Source of the DNA: CAUTVF01 sp963541805
GTDB taxonomy: Bacteria > Pseudomonadota > Alphaproteobacteria > Rs-D84 > CASDRH01
NCBI GenBank assembly: GCA_963541805.1
Contig: CAUTVF010000055.1
Location: 1-6,287, forward strand
Length of the DNA: 6,287 nt
Direction: 5' to 3'
How positions within the stretch are numbered: position 1 is the first letter of the stretch; each line of letters begins with the position of its first letter. This document shows, piece after piece, positions 5,319-6,287 of this stretch. The position numbers were made by a program, and so were the translations under genes. The notes below the pieces were generated by a model. The model was not told where the DNA came from. It ran no database searches and worked only from the letters and a program-made list of their open reading frames with translations.

Positions 5319-6095
5319 TTACTCTGCAATTTTTATCCAGATAGGTGTGTGATCAGATGGCCTTTCTTGTCCACGCGGATTAATATCTATATCACAATCT
5401 ATCAATTTATTTTCTGCGGATTTATTTAACAAAAAGTAATCTAATAACATACCTTTGTTTTTTTGAAACATACCCGCCATGTACCCCCACCAAGTATAAA
5501 CATTTTTTGTGTGTTCATGGAATTTTCTGTAGGCGTCGACTAAACCTAAATCAATTAATTCTTTTAAAGCCTTTCTTGTTTGAGGATTTACGATCGCATC
5601 ATTTTGGCATTCTGTTATTGAATAAACATCGTAATCATTTCTGATTGCATTAAAATCTCCTGCAATTATTAAATCTTCATCATTTTGTAATAATGTGTAA
5701 ATCCGATCTTTAAATGCTTTATACCATTTAATTTTATATTCAAATTTAGTACTTCCAACAGGATTGCCATTTGGGGCATAGATATTCACAATCCTTATAT
5801 GTCCATTAATTAAGCATTCTATGTATCTTTCTGCATTATCCGACATCATTGTTGGTAAATGGTATATTACATCTTCAACTGGATACTTTGACAGTATTGC
5901 TACGCCATTGTGAGCTTTTTCTCCAGATACGCGTACATTATATCCAATATCTTCAAATTCAATTATTGGAAAATTTTTTTCCTCTGTCTTTATCTCTTGT
6001 AGTAGAACCACATCTGGATTAAATTCTTTTAACCAGTGCAGTATATTTACCAGCCTAGCCCTTACGGAGTTCACATTAAAACTTGATATTATCAT
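5319..6095 (-). CDS. xthA: Exodeoxyribonuclease III (AP endonuclease)
   Basis: This 258-aa protein belongs to the Exo III/APE family, which cuts DNA at abasic sites and trims 3' ends in base excision repair. All catalytic residues can be placed: N7 (FNVNS), E34 (LLQEIKTE), Y106 (NIYAPNG), D147 and N149 (GDFNA), D219 in the LLDY segment, and the D248-H249 pair (PSDHTPIW). The WWGYMAGMFQKNKGM segment at 202-216 is the family's DNA-binding loop region. E. coli ExoIII is 268 aa, so the length is normal. The ATG at 6095 matches the family's usual start, but no good ribosome binding site is visible before it. It is first in a minus-strand pair with epmA and diverges from addB, another DNA repair gene. 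The usual RIDH-like segment reads LLDY here, with the catalytic aspartate kept. Confidence 0.96.
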   Translation of the reverse strand: MIISSFNVNSVRARLVNILHWLKEFNPDVVLLQEIKTEEKNFPIIEFEDIGYNVRVSGEKAHNGVAILSKYPVEDVIYHLPTMMSDNAERYIECLINGHIRIVNIYAPNGNPVGSTKFEYKIKWYKAFKDRIYTLLQNDEDLIIAGDFNAIRNDYDVYSITECQNDAIVNPQTRKALKELIDLGLVDAYRKFHEHTKNVYTWWGYMAGMFQKNKGMLLDYFLLNKSAENKLIDCDIDINPRGQERPSDHTPIWIKIAE

Positions 6096-6110
6096 GATAG
6101 TTAATATACT
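6083..6110 (+). promoter_or_regulatory. Candidate promoter of addB
   Basis: TTGATA (6083-6088) and TATACT (6105-6110) are 16 bases apart; the -35 box lies within the first codons of xthA on the other strand. Transcription would start near 6117, about 32 bases before the addB ATG. A second TATACT on the minus strand (6130-6125) could be the -10 box for xthA, but no convincing -35 box is found for it. Confidence 0.5.
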
Positions 6111-6130
6111 ACTTTACTCGTAAAAGTATA
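6105..6130. repeat. Imperfect palindrome between xthA and addB
   Basis: TATACT-AC-TTTAC (6105-6117) and GTAAAAGTATA (6120-6130) are reverse complements apart from two extra bases in the left arm, around a 2-base centre. Each outer end is a TATACT box, one on each strand, so the palindrome joins the -10 regions of the two divergent genes. This could be a shared operator or simply the result of two facing promoters. Confidence 0.5.
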
Positions 6131-6148
6131 GAAAAATTATTTGTAAAG

Positions 6149-6287
6149 ATGAGCTATTCTGATTTTGTATTTAATATTCCCTCGTCTGTTGATTTTACGG
6201 ATGCATTAGCAGAGTATATTTTGCAAAGTTATGATATTCAAAATATTTCAAACGATTTAATTATTTTACCGACACGTCGTGCGTGTC
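6149..6287 (+). CDS. addB: Double-strand break repair protein AddB, N-terminal fragment (runs off the right edge)
   Basis: The first 46 codons are present, starting at ATG 6149. The peptide has FNIPSSVDFTDALAEYIL near the start and LIILPTRRAC at 37-46. This fits the start of alphaproteobacterial AddB, where a short beta strand is followed by a helix and then a conserved LPTRRA(C/A) segment. In the family, AddB pairs with the helicase-nuclease AddA, and together they process double-strand DNA ends and recognise Chi-like sites before RecA loading. The iron-sulphur and nuclease parts lie outside the window. No strong ribosome binding site is visible (GTAAAG directly before the ATG). It is divergent from xthA across 53 bases. 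The call rests on a short fragment, but the LPTRR block is characteristic. Confidence 0.75.
   Translation, partial: MSYSDFVFNIPSSVDFTDALAEYILQSYDIQNISNDLIILPTRRAC

Overview
The window is clearly AT-rich and gene-dense. It most likely comes from an alphaproteobacterium with a low-GC genome, possibly host-associated. The main reasons are a long GyrB of the Gram-negative type (812 aa with the large insertion after the TOPRIM domain), an EpmA-type EF-P lysine ligase, and the start of a gene whose N-terminus resembles the alphaproteobacterial form of AddB. No taxon was confirmed by a search.

Layout, left to right. Positions 1-74 (minus strand) hold the first 24 codons of an Mrr-type restriction endonuclease that runs off the left edge, with its own promoter at 112-140. 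Reading away from it are two tandem genes for 47-aa secreted peptides (313-456 and 565-708). Each has its own promoter, a strong ribosome binding site and a rho-independent terminator. The first falls below usual ORF length cut-offs. The two share an identical 20-aa signal peptide (58 of 60 bases), while the 27-aa mature parts keep only 8 identical residues, including two cysteines at the same positions. A T-rich tract and two candidate promoters precede gyrB (867-3305). gyrB converges, over an AT-only hairpin, on a minus-strand gene for a secreted, acidic, low-complexity protein with a twin CX6C motif (3348-4214).

Upstream of that gene on the same strand are epmA (4256-5317) and xthA (5319-6095), separated by one base and almost certainly co-transcribed. 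The secreted-protein gene seems to have its own promoter inside the end of epmA. Its TTG start and ribosome binding site lie between the arms of a 14-15 base inverted repeat. Divergent from xthA is the 5' end of addB (6149 to the right edge). The short xthA-addB gap carries back-to-back TATACT boxes inside an imperfect palindrome.

Functionally the window combines DNA topology (gyrB), DNA repair (xthA and addB, divergent), translation-factor modification (epmA), a probable foreign-DNA restriction gene (mrr) and three secreted proteins of unknown role. The least explained parts are the peptide pair with a fixed leader and variable mature region, and the secreted CX6C protein with its unusual start region. 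No rRNA, tRNA, CRISPR array or insertion sequence was seen.
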